Positions 54,481-64,000 of a stretch of DNA of 64,000 bases are shown here, piece by piece; positions within the stretch are counted from its first letter, which is position 1; the number at the start of each line of letters is the position of its first letter. Both the position numbers and the translations under genes were made by a program. The notes beneath the pieces were generated by a model. The model was not told where the DNA came from, did no database searches, and saw only the letters and a program-made list of their open reading frames with translations. The stretch is from Cristatella mucedo (Eukaryota; Bryozoa; Phylactolaemata; Cristatellidae): positions 369,501-433,500 of the forward strand of contig WPIO01000040.1 of the NCBI GenBank assembly GCA_009760855.2, in the 5' to 3' direction.

Positions 54481-55540
54481 AGTAACGTAGTTGGAAATTC
54501 AATGTGCACGAGAACCGGGTAAGGAAGTTGAGCCACGGACAAATTTATCAGAAAGAGATCTACGTCTTCTGAGCTAGTTTCATCGTGGAATCACATACAA
54601 TGCGGCATTCGACGACGACTAATGGCTCTTATTGCTAGGAATCACTTATATCCCTCCTCAAAGTCACTATGGTGCCCTGGACTCGTGAAGCAAACGTCGT
54701 CGTCGTCGTGTGGCTAAGGGTTGTAGTCGTGATGACTCGTCTTGTGGCGGGTCAATTATTGACCTAACAAGCGTAGCTGTCTGCAGATTTCGAAAGCAGG
54801 CGTTGGTAAATTGAGGGACTCGGAGCTTGCTGCCGACAGGCTGGGGTTGGTTTCAAGTCCTGGAATCTGAAACACGCTGGCTGGTTAAACGGGAACAGCT
54901 TTTTCAGTATCGGGCACCGATTCAAGGAATACTGGTGCCGGTCTTGCTGCATGGTCGAAGGTCAACCAATGCCTGACATTCGGGTATTGGACTTCCAAAA
55001 TCAGAGTGGCCACTGTCACACGAAAACTTGTAAAGGCACAAGACATGCAAAATAGCATGCTACATAAAAGTTAGGAAGAAAAAGAGAGGTGGGCAGCTAG
55101 CGCACCTAGAGCCACTTGAGCTGCTTGCACACACGATAAACAAACACTCAAGTGTAACGAGCACTTTCGTCGCTCGGCTTCATGGTGCTGCGGATTGAAA
55201 TGTCTACGAATAAAAGGCATTTATGCATGCAAGGTTTTTACAAGCAGCAGCAGAAGAGGCTGGCAACGTCAGCACCGGGGGGGGGGGGGTAGTTGCCGCC
55301 AGATGAACCTACTCGAAAAGCAATGCATCAATGCCAGCACTGATCGAATACCTGCAAAGCCTTCTACTGCACAGGGCAGCAGTCAATGCACGCTGGGCGC
55401 TCTGGTCCGTCGGTATCGATGTGGCAATCTTTGCCTTGACCACCTATCGCGAAGTCGTCCCTTGTAGGTGGCTTGCCCCCACGAGCTCCAGCGAGACCTC
55501 TTCTAAGCCAGTGCCGCGGCGACACGACTGAATGAATCCG

Positions 55541-55591
55541 CGGGGGGGGGGGGGGGGGGGGCGGGGGGCGGGAGGTGAAGGGAGGGGGTAC
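55541..55591. repeat. poly-G tract with G-quadruplex potential
   Basis: Nineteen consecutive Gs, then GCGGGGGGCGGGAGG and a further G run. A shorter G13 tract lies at 55277-55290. Confidence 0.9.
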
Positions 55592-57064
55592 GCTGCACTG
55601 CAGCAATGAGAGCTGGGAAAGCAGCGGACCGTGGCTGGAGTCCCTTCGATGATGGATGACGTGTTAGCTGCCGAGATGACCTGCTGGTGCAGACCTGCGG
55701 GCAGTCAATCGAGCGAAACGGTTCCCAGAACGAGTATTAAGGCATGCATTATGGACTCTGAGCCCGCATGCTTGAGACGTGGCGAGCCTGGCAAAGGAGT
55801 CACCGACGACGGCTGAGCACGACTGCCAGGCAGACAGAGCTGCAAGGAGCCGGACACAACCCCTGGCCTGGCGTGGCTGAGCTGGCCGTCTACCGAAGCC
55901 CGCTTGCTCACTGGACGCTTGCATTTCCCATGACCCGTAGGCCGTAGGCTGGAGTGCTGCGGTAGGCAGTCGGGCGTCTGCATCGGCAAGCAGGTTATAG
56001 CCACTAAGAGGCTTTCCTTAAAGGACCGCGTCAGCAAGGTCATGCAGCAAGGTCGGAACCACGGCCAGCCACGGTACCATTGCGAGCGTTCGGGCTGCCA
56101 CAGATAATCTAACCGCATCCAAATGAGTTCAAAACTGACGATCCAGACGATCTAGCCTCCTACTCGCAGGTCCCTGCGCCTTCGCAATAGCACGACAAAC
56201 TGCGAAACACGCAGCTCCGCTTGTCCGTCAACATGGCCGCTGGACAAGCTGAGCGTCAACATTGCCGCCGAAAGGTGCAGCTTCTCGCCGGCCTGCACTG
56301 GGAGGCACTCCGCCACAAAGCAACTGCAAGATTGCAAGATGCCAACTGAAAGACGCCGACTGCAAGATTGTGTCGCTTACCTGTGCGTCTCTTTATTCTC
56401 GTGCCTGCTTAGTGCGCAAAGCATCCTAATCATACTTCGCTTTGTGCCACCTGGTCTTCCCACTCAAGTGGCTTAACCTAGCCTCGAGACTCGCTCAGAT
56501 CGTTTGAAGGACAAGTGTGGAGCCACAAAAGTGGAGCCACAAACTTACCCGCCCCTCTCGTCATTTAAGTCACATCCGTTTGCACTTTCCTTTGCTTGCT
56601 CGTGCATGCGAGATTGTGAATGAGAGATGTGGCAAACTAGTTTACATTGCATGCTTTATATTCCTCAAGCTTGTAGCCTCGTGAAAAATCGCGGAAATAA
56701 GTCATAACTTAAAAATACTTTAAAGATCATTTTAAATATTTCTGAAATTAATTTACAAATTAGGAATGCTAGTTTCAATGCATTCAAGGCCTTAGTTTAT
56801 TAGTTAAAAATTTTTTATCTGCACACGTGAATTCGTAAACTGCCTCTTTCGATATTTCAGCGTGGCAATCCTCATAGCTGTAGTCGTATTATGAGTATTA
56901 CAAAGCACGAAAAATACGTAAGCGTGACGAGTGCTGAGCATGCTCGGTAAGGGGTTAAGCTGTTTATTCTATGCATGTATCGCAACTATGTGCTACTTAT
57001 CAGTTAAAATGTTCAAGGCTGATTCAACATCCTCGTTTATAACAAGAGTCAGAAGAGCATTAAA

Positions 57065-57185
57065 GGCAACAACCTGGCAGCTGGCAGTGGGCGATAAAGG
57101 ATGGCCCGCTGCAGGACTCGCGTCCACGACCCGGGTTGTGAAGACCGACCTCCTAAGCTCCGAGCTAAGACCCAGAGGCGAGATT
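57065..57185 (-). mobile_element. SINE tRNA-like head and part of the family 2 body, minus strand
   Basis: GTGGGCGATAAAGGATGGCC, then B box (GACTCGCGTCCACGACCCG) and A box (CTCCTAAGCTCCGAGCTAAG). Confidence 0.65.
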
Positions 57186-58939
57186 TGTAGGCTCTAAAAC
57201 TAGTTGCACCCTCATGGACTGAACCAGCTAAAGGAGCCATTTCCAAAACAGAATATGCCGTAAGTGGGTTCGCCAGCTGCACCAATGACATTTGAGATTT
57301 CCGCTATACGTTCTGTGAAAAGTTTAGCTATTGCGTCAATCGACGACTGGTCTGGAAGAGTATTGATTTAATTGCATGCAATTAAGAATTGGCTTACAAT
57401 AAACGGCATCATGAAAGTCAGTGCGACGCCAGAGAGATCTTGAGCCTGCACATATGACGAAGGTCGGTCCTTAGAAAGCAACCACGAACGTGACGACAAC
57501 TGCTGAAGAGTTCACCTTCCTCTTAGCGTCGTCTGGCCAGAAAAGCATTACATCAAAGTCTAGCTGATGACCATTGCAATTCACGCGACCCATATTGCAG
57601 TTTCAAGACGCACGCCAAGCAATCGCATCTAGTTTTACTCCTTGCTATCGGCGTGAAATACGTTAAGGTTTGTCTGCCACTTTAAAAAGAAATTACTCGG
57701 TCGAATCAGCCGACCATGATTTTGTATATTTATTGTCGTTTCTAGAAAAAGGCTCCAAACGCAGCTCGCCAGAATTATCCACTCTTTCAAAAAGCTGTAC
57801 AAGTATGATAATAGTTTTAGTCGTGCGTGCTCTACAAGCGTAGCACCCTACTGGTGCAGGTCGTGTCCTGCTCACGCTAGAGCTCATAGGTCAGTGGTCA
57901 GCTATTCATATCTACTAGGACCAGCCGCAAGCGTCGCTCCCATAACCCACCGTCGTCCATAACAGTCCGCAAAGACAATCTGTCAAGGAGGCAACAAAAG
58001 TGGATAGAACAGGCGCCAGCGTGCGCGCATGCGCGCACGCTGGGTTCCGACAGTTGAGGTCACGACAGCTTCTCTCCTGCTGCCGACTGTGGCTTATCCT
58101 TTCCAGCGTACCTGAGCTGCTACTTCTATGCTACTCACCACTTCAACTACTCTCCCGATTGTGCAATGCTTCCGACTGTCTCTCTGTTGTGTTAGACGAA
58201 GTCTGTTGGCTACCGAATTCGTACTGAAAGCCGCCTAGGCTGAGGGTGCGCTATACAAAACTCTCCTGCTGCGTAACACCAGCATAGTCTTCGTGGCTTC
58301 GTGGAGTTACAGTGATGGAGATACATTGGATAGTTTTCCGTAGCTTGATCAAGTATTATTACTTTTATTTATTATTACTTTTATTTAATTTTTTCATTTT
58401 GAATTTTAATATTTCTAATCAAATTTTGGAGGCTTTCTAGATGCGTACGCCGGTAGCCTACAGACTTCATATCGCACGTCAAAGCGAGAAAGCGAGAAGC
58501 AGAGTGGATGATGGATGAGTCGAGAGGACCAGACAGGAACAGCATGGAAGTAGCAGAGCACGGCCTCCGGAAAAGGATCTGCCAGAGTCGGCTGCAGGAA
58601 ACACGCCGCTGCGGAAGCACTAGTGCGAGAACAATCCCAACCGAGGATTAGCAGTGCGAACCTACTGCCCTCCAATCGCTATTCTGCGAAAGAGTTACGT
58701 TTGCTGTCTTTCGAATACTCGAGAGCACAGTGAGGCTGAAATAGGCACAGCAGTTCAGGTAGAGGCGCGGAGGAGCCAATCTATTAAAAGTGTTGAAGGT
58801 TGAATTAAGAATTAAAAGTCAATGAAGTTCGCTGAAAATGTGATCTCGTATAATAAAAATCGGGGTCCAAACAGCGAGATATCTTAGTTACACTAAAAGA
58901 ATGCGCTAAGTTGGCAACAAATTACAATCATACTATTAT

Positions 58940-59095
58940 AATTTATTCATATTATTAAATATTATATTTATATATATTATATATAATATAATATAATATA
59001 TAATATATTTATATAATAATATATATTATAATATATATTATTTATATTTATGTTATAATTGCAATAATTTATTTATATTTTATTATATTATTGCA
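58940..59095. repeat. AT-rich low-complexity patch
   Basis: Imperfect TATAATA/TTATAT repeats over about 155 bp. Confidence 0.85.
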
Positions 59096-59240
59096 CCTGA
59101 TCAAGTCCGACTTTCGAGCACCTCCATCTATTCCCCTCAGACTGTGTATGACTCTGAACACGGCTCAATGTACTTCATGTGAGCTCACTGTCAAGCCTGC
59201 AAAATATAGGTAACGAAAACGACAGTTAAACACAGATGAG

Positions 59241-59305
59241 TACACAAGTTGTTGATTTGTATTTTCGATGAGTTGAATACACAAGTTGTTGATTTGTATT
59301 TTAGA
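59241..59305. repeat. 37-bp tandem duplication
   Basis: TACACAAGTTGTTGATTTGT begins both units (59241 and 59278); the second is shortened by about nine bases. Confidence 0.9.
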
Positions 59306-59773
59306 TTAAAACTCTGAAACCAAATTCAAACATAGACCAATTTTTTCGTTCGAACTATACATCAAAAATATCTAAAAATACATTAAAACTAAGTATTAAA
59401 CGATTGAACAATGAATTGGAACGTGCACAAATCTTTGATAATTATAAAAGATTATACCACAAGCGATTATGGGTCTCGATGCTTGCAGCGCGCGATTGTC
59501 ACACGACTGTCCTTCTGACACTGGACCTTGAAGATGTTCTTGCTCTTAGCTTCTGTCAAGGTTATGCTTCCGCCTATGACAGGTGGGTGACGATTCTGCT
59601 TGTGCCCCGTCCCCTATCGGACACTGTCGCCGGAGAATGAAAATAAAGGGCAGGACCGAGAGGGCCGACTCCCAGAGGCTCCTTCATTAGAATCACCGCC
59701 GTGACTTCCTCTGTCTGTTTGCAACGAGGTTCGGTGTCTGGATTATATGTCGCCTGCTGCATTTTCACGGTCA

Positions 59774-59797
59774 CTAGACTAATAGGTTTGTCTCCTC
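59774..59797 (-). CDS. possible terminal exon of the upstream anoctamin
   Basis: After an acceptor-like CTTGTTTTAG the phase 0 reading is EETNLLV and stop. It would continue the exon at 62306-62386 (which ends LALRQ in phase 0) with a short acidic tail. So short an exon cannot be trusted without RNA data. Confidence 0.2.
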   Translation of the reverse strand, partial: EETNLLV

Positions 59798-62149
59798 CTA
59801 AAACAAGCGAAATTTGAAATTGACTTTAAATGATTACAGGGGCTCTTCTGATCCGTGCAAAGCTATGAGCACAAAAACACGGTATAAGCAATGCTTTAAT
59901 AGTGTGACCCGAAGCATGCGCAAAAGACAAATATGCTGCAACGAAATCGCGTCAAAAAATTCGTGACGTCATGTCCGCGCCGGCATAATCACGCTGATAA
60001 ATTCGTGATCGAAACAAACGCGATGAAAAGCGCAATGTGATAACAACGTTCAAATTAAGTAGCGCCTAACACCGTGCAGTGAAATGTCTAACCGAGTCTC
60101 ACTACAATTAAATTCAATTTAAACGCCTATAAACTCGCGATCAAAACATGCAATGAAACCAACCGTAATGCAGTGTTATCAAATTAAACTTTAGTAGCAC
60201 CGAACTCTGTGCGTGGCAATGTCATATCAAGTCTCAGTGAAATAATATTTAATTTATATGTCAATATTACGAGACACTGCTCGCCAAATAGTCCTCAAGA
60301 TCACGCCCACCGTACGCAGGAAGAATGGCAGCGTGTTAAGAATGGCAGCGTGTTTAAGTTTGTCTAAGAGAAGACGAGCGGATAGTTGAACTTATTTGTA
60401 CTCGCTGGCTGCCTGACTGCGAATTCCGCCGCGCACACGACCTACTGCTTGTACTTTAAAGTCTTGTTGGTGACGGAAGCGATTGACCAACGTGTAAACG
60501 GTAGGATGACGACACGCCGCGACGGACGATTGGAACGCATTGCTATGCAACCCTCTAGGCAGTCCGTCAGCGGCACGCTCTCTCAAGCTCCACAGCTCCA
60601 AACGGAGACAGGAAACGACGGACTAGCGCCTTAACCTGCGCCGTAAAAAACCAACGTAATTGTCTTTCCAGTAGTTACAAGCACTCACGAGATTGCCGGG
60701 TAGAGACTTTTGTTCAGTTCGTCAAACGTAAAACCGACATCTTCCGGTGGACCGAAACTCAGTACAATTACCTTCTTCGAATACAATTTAATGCTCTCTT
60801 CATTGCTGTATACATCAGATACGCCTTTGTTTCATAGTTAGCGCCACAATTATTGGCCAAGATGAAAACTACAACTGAGCATCGTAGCGTCGAAACATTA
60901 CTTAATACAAATTTTATAAAAATCAAAGAGAATTACTGATTTTTATTAATTAATTTGATCTTCTAAAATTTTACAATTACTACTACAAATGAATTTAATA
61001 TAGCAGAATTTCTTCTATTTCATCTTATTTGATGATTTAAGCGGTGCCCATTTGTTCGTGCGACTTGTCAACAGCCGACTACGGATTTAGTCGGCACACA
61101 ATTATCCATAGCGATTTTTGCGACGCCCATTTTTCTTTCTCGATTTTGTTGGTGAACCCTCTAATTGTAATCACATCCCGAAACGTTATTGAAAAGCGTG
61201 CGGCTGAAAACGTGCCGACTATTGGTAGACGAACAGCCCTGCGGGAAAACTAGGGGGACTACCATGCTGGATTGCGTTCAACGTGAGCTAGAGTAAACAT
61301 AAATAGGCTGGATCAACAAGCTTGAAATTTGATAGCCAGATGAGGAAGACCCAAAAATTAAACTGTGTTCACGAAGATAATGAGTCCACATTTTTACTGA
61401 GTTGACTTTCACACTATACAAGTATCATATAATATATATTGTTTTCCTATATGGTAAAAATAAAAAAAAGAAGAATTATAATTTGGCCGCGGAAGAACCG
61501 TAAAGGATCTATTAGAATGAAATGCGACTACGAAAGCCTCAGCCAAAAGCAACACGAGTGGCAACGCTATTCTAAGCCGTAGAAGCCAAGACTTCTTCCG
61601 TATCCACAGTGCAGTAACTCGGGCCAGTTTTTAGCTGAAATTTGATCCCTCTGTTTAATCTGAGCCACTTCGAGATTAAAATCGCTCCAAGATTAGGATA
61701 TGCACGATGGAATTACTTTCTAAGATAGCTTTCGTGGGGCCGCGCTCAAAAATATGCTGACGCACATAACTGGCAAGACATGATAAGGTATATCAATATG
61801 AATAGACCATTTCAACTTACCTCGAAGGTTCAATCTCTTCTCTTTCACTTTCATTTGGCCTTTACTTAGCATTTTCCGTGGTCCGCATGGACGTTAGTGC
61901 ATGATTTTTTACGAAGCGGCCTGACTCCATGACTTTCGCTGCGAGATACTTTTCCTACGACGGAACGATCGGTCAGCAATGTCAAGTACATGAGACAGGT
62001 GCCTACTAACAAGGTGCCATACAATCTGCTTCAGCATCTTCACCAGGTCATCTTCCCATGAGCATTTAAATCGCCAGCTTGAGCAATACCACTGAGGACA
62101 ATTCGTTCAGGCAACAACGATGAAGCAAACAATAATTGCGATCCCACTC

Positions 62150-62255
62150 ATTGCAAAGGATTGCAAGTAAAGTGCCTTAGAATGCTATTGAGTTCTCTGA
62201 AGGACCTATATCAAATGTATTATTATTATTATTAGTATTATTACTATTATTGTTA
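62150..62255 (+). mobile_element. LINE 3' tail fragment
   Basis: Hairpin remains (AAGTGCCTTAGAATGCTATT, CTGAAGGACCTATATCAAATG) and a long ATT/AGT tail, close to the anoctamin-like exon. Confidence 0.65.
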
Positions 62256-62305
62256 AGTACCGTCGTATGATCTATGAAGGCAGATTTTCGCCGTGCAGGC
62301 CTTAC

Positions 62306-62386
62306 CTGACGGAGCGCCAGCTGGACACTTCCTGGCATGTCCGGAATGAGGGAAGAGATGAGGTACTTGAGAGCGAATACTCCGTG
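62306..62386 (-). CDS. C-terminal exon of a second anoctamin gene
   Basis: Acceptor CTTTCTTTTTGCACAG|CAC and donor CGTCAG|GTAAGG bound 27 codons in phase 0, reading HGVFALKYLISSLIPDMPGS and then VQLALRQ. This is the family's C-terminal wording after the last transmembrane helix ('V-x-x-LKxLI-x-x-LIPD-x-P-x-x-V'). On the minus strand this exon lies upstream of the first exon at 48306, so it cannot be the end of that gene; it fits a neighbouring paralogue in the same orientation whose other exons lie beyond 64000. Earlier exons between 62400 and 64000 were not found. Confidence 0.6.
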
Positions 62387-62399
62387 CTGTGCAAAAAGA

Positions 62400-63455
62400 A
62401 AGTGCATGGTCTTGGCACACGCGGAGCAGAGCAGAAGCTCTTGGCTTTCTGTGAACTTACTATCCGGAAAAGCACGAGCAGACTCTCTAGTGGCACGAGT
62501 TCGCCACTAGGTCGTGAATAGGGTGGCGCCAAAGTGCAAATCGTAAAGGAATCGTAAGCTCTATTCAACTCTGCAAGCAGCATGTTTTTTCGCTACTGTG
62601 GCTGCAGCCTGTGTGTTACGCGGTAAAAGTCATTGGAGTATCCGATCGCAGAGAGTATTGACAGAATGGAAGCGGTGCATTAAGAAGATTGGATTGACTC
62701 TTGAGTGCACATCCGCCAGAGCTGGATCGAGCACGAAATGAAGAGACGACTGTGACTGGCCTAAAGTGGCTAAATAAGTCTGGCAGAGACTGAATAGAAC
62801 GTCCGGTCTTACTAAAAACCCTTAATACTACTCTTACCCGCTGTGTTTCAGCCAGATTGTTGACTTTGTGGTCAGGAAAAACTGCACAGCTTTGCACAAG
62901 TGCTGCGGTGGGAAGCTGGCGCCCACGGAACGGATGCATGGAATATTGGGAGCGGAAAAAGAAAAAGCGCTTCGACGTAGAGACATACGCTATAGAAGCA
63001 CAACTTGGGTTTGAAGTTGTTTCTAATGACCGAACGGGAGGAAAATGCGGTTGCTGTCAAGTTGACATGTCAATCAGCCTAAGGTCTACAGTTTGTTGTC
63101 ACCGCCGACTACCTTGGATGGTCCCTCACGACGGCTGACGAGAACAAGCCAACACTCACGGGAAGAGATGCTTGCATTACTAACATCAAACTTGAAAGTT
63201 ACTCAGACTCACGGATATAAGAATTCGGGAATGTGCAAGAATGTTCAAACATTTTACGAGCACATTGTAGGTACGCCTTGTTAGAACTGCATTGTTAACT
63301 GCTGCTACTGTGCTTCGTTAGATGAACCTAAGAGTAGCACTAACTACCGATGGTTTCAAAAAGGCTGAAAGAACTCTCCGGGATGTACCGATGCCTCTGT
63401 CTAAATTATAAAACTGAGGCTAGATCACGCTTAAGTACAAATAATGCCAGAAGAC
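62400..63455. other. presumed intron of the upstream anoctamin
   Basis: Read on both strands without finding a further exon; only short unassignable frames. Confidence 0.3.
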
Positions 63456-63459
63456 CTGA

Positions 63460-63545
63460 GCCTGACTACTCGGGTTAAAGGATAATGTGCGCCCGTGTTT
63501 GACGACCGAGGTCAGGGGCTCAAGCCCTGTTGCCTGTATACAATG
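63460..63545 (+). mobile_element. family 1-like SINE head, partial
   Basis: A-box-like CGGGTTAAAGGATAATGTGC and B box GAGGTCAGGGGCTCAAGCCC; no tail follows. Confidence 0.55.
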
Positions 63546-63583
63546 CCCATGGATGGAGACTAATTTCCCTTCTTTCCAACGTT

Positions 63584-63586
<3 letters not shown>

Positions 63587-63627
<41 letters not shown>

Positions 63628-63643
63628 ACACACACACACACAC

Positions 63644-63674
<31 letters not shown>

Positions 63675-63676
63675 TA
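63587..63676. repeat. (CA)n-(TA)n microsatellite
   Basis: CA repeats with one CCA interruption to about 63644, then TA repeats. Confidence 0.97.
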
Positions 63677-63682
63677 ATTGTA

Positions 63683-63716
63683 TGTAATTTTAAATACAAT
63701 CTCATTAGATCTAGCT

Positions 63717-63774
<58 letters not shown>

Positions 63775-63821
63775 CTGAATCTAATGAAGTTTAAGGAGTG
63801 AGATTTTTATTTTAAATTACA
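63683..63821. repeat. imperfect inverted repeat around a (TA)n core
   Basis: Left arm 63683-63718 (TGTAATTTTAAATACAATCT to AGCTTA) returns inverted at 63771-63821 with a small indel, and the loop is a pure TA run. It can fold into a long hairpin. Confidence 0.75.
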
Positions 63822-64000
63822 AAACACAGAGCAAAAACACCAATAAGCATAAGCACAATAAGCAGTCACGGCACTCTGCCTCTCTACCTATAATAGACCT
63901 GCCGAGACTGCTCTTCCCTACGGCACTGAAAGCAGCTCTACATTGGCCTAGGCTTATTTGAACTTGCCTTCTCGAGAACTCGGAAGTGTGTGCTGCGTGG

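Larger units (their letters stand above)
52940..57050. other. region without recognised genes; GT repeat, LINE tail, poly-G tracts
   Basis: Besides the listed repeats I see open frames in the GC-richer part (55600-56340) on both strands with no recognisable product. Confidence 0.4.
57190..62140. other. region without recognised genes
   Basis: Contains an AT-rich patch (58940-59095), a 37-bp duplication (59241-59305), and possibly a terminal exon at 59774-59797. Other open frames on both strands match nothing I know. Confidence 0.35.

Overview
The window looks like nuclear DNA of an invertebrate animal. Genes are split by GT-AG introns. The DNA is full of simple repeats, truncated L2/CR1-type LINE copies and tRNA-derived SINEs, and at least one metazoan membrane-protein gene (anoctamin/TMEM16 family) can be followed exon by exon. 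I cannot name the species.

Positions 1 to about 13,700 are different: AT-rich, intron-less, densely coding on both strands, with convergent genes that overlap at their stop codons. They hold the remains of an integrated protein-primed-polymerase DNA virus of the Polinton/Maverick/adintovirus type. Recognisable parts are an A32/FtsK-like packaging ATPase (Walker A and B halves), an adenain-like cysteine protease, an open gene with a parvovirus-type phospholipase A2 signature, an HNH endonuclease with an AP2-like tail, a hydrophobic virion-type protein, a cluster of phage-like fibre genes, several small unknown genes and a type-B DNA polymerase with internal deletions. Most genes carry stops or frameshifts. 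Two LINE copies and one SINE have landed inside the element, so the insertion is old. Many start codons follow directly on a TATATAGAAATG-like motif, probably a viral promoter signature. No capsid protein or integrase is visible; the element probably continues to the left of the window.

From 13,700 to about 22,900 lies repeat-rich DNA with a GC-rich patch (14,400-15,500) holding an unassigned 138-codon reading frame, a LINE copy split by a SINE, and simple repeats. The minus strand from about 48,300 down to 22,900 carries the anoctamin gene. I placed eleven exons, and splice phases agree across most joins. At least one exon between 32,055 and 25,260, some exons between 48,043 and 41,010, and the C-terminal exons after 22,896 were not found. 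The introns are loaded with LINE tails, SINEs and microsatellites.

From 48,700 to 64,000 I see mainly non-coding DNA with SINEs, LINE tails and microsatellites, plus an exon at 62,306-62,386 (minus) that reads like the C-terminal end of another anoctamin. This suggests a head-to-tail pair of anoctamin genes whose upstream member lies mostly beyond the right edge. All calls are by eye; no database search was run.
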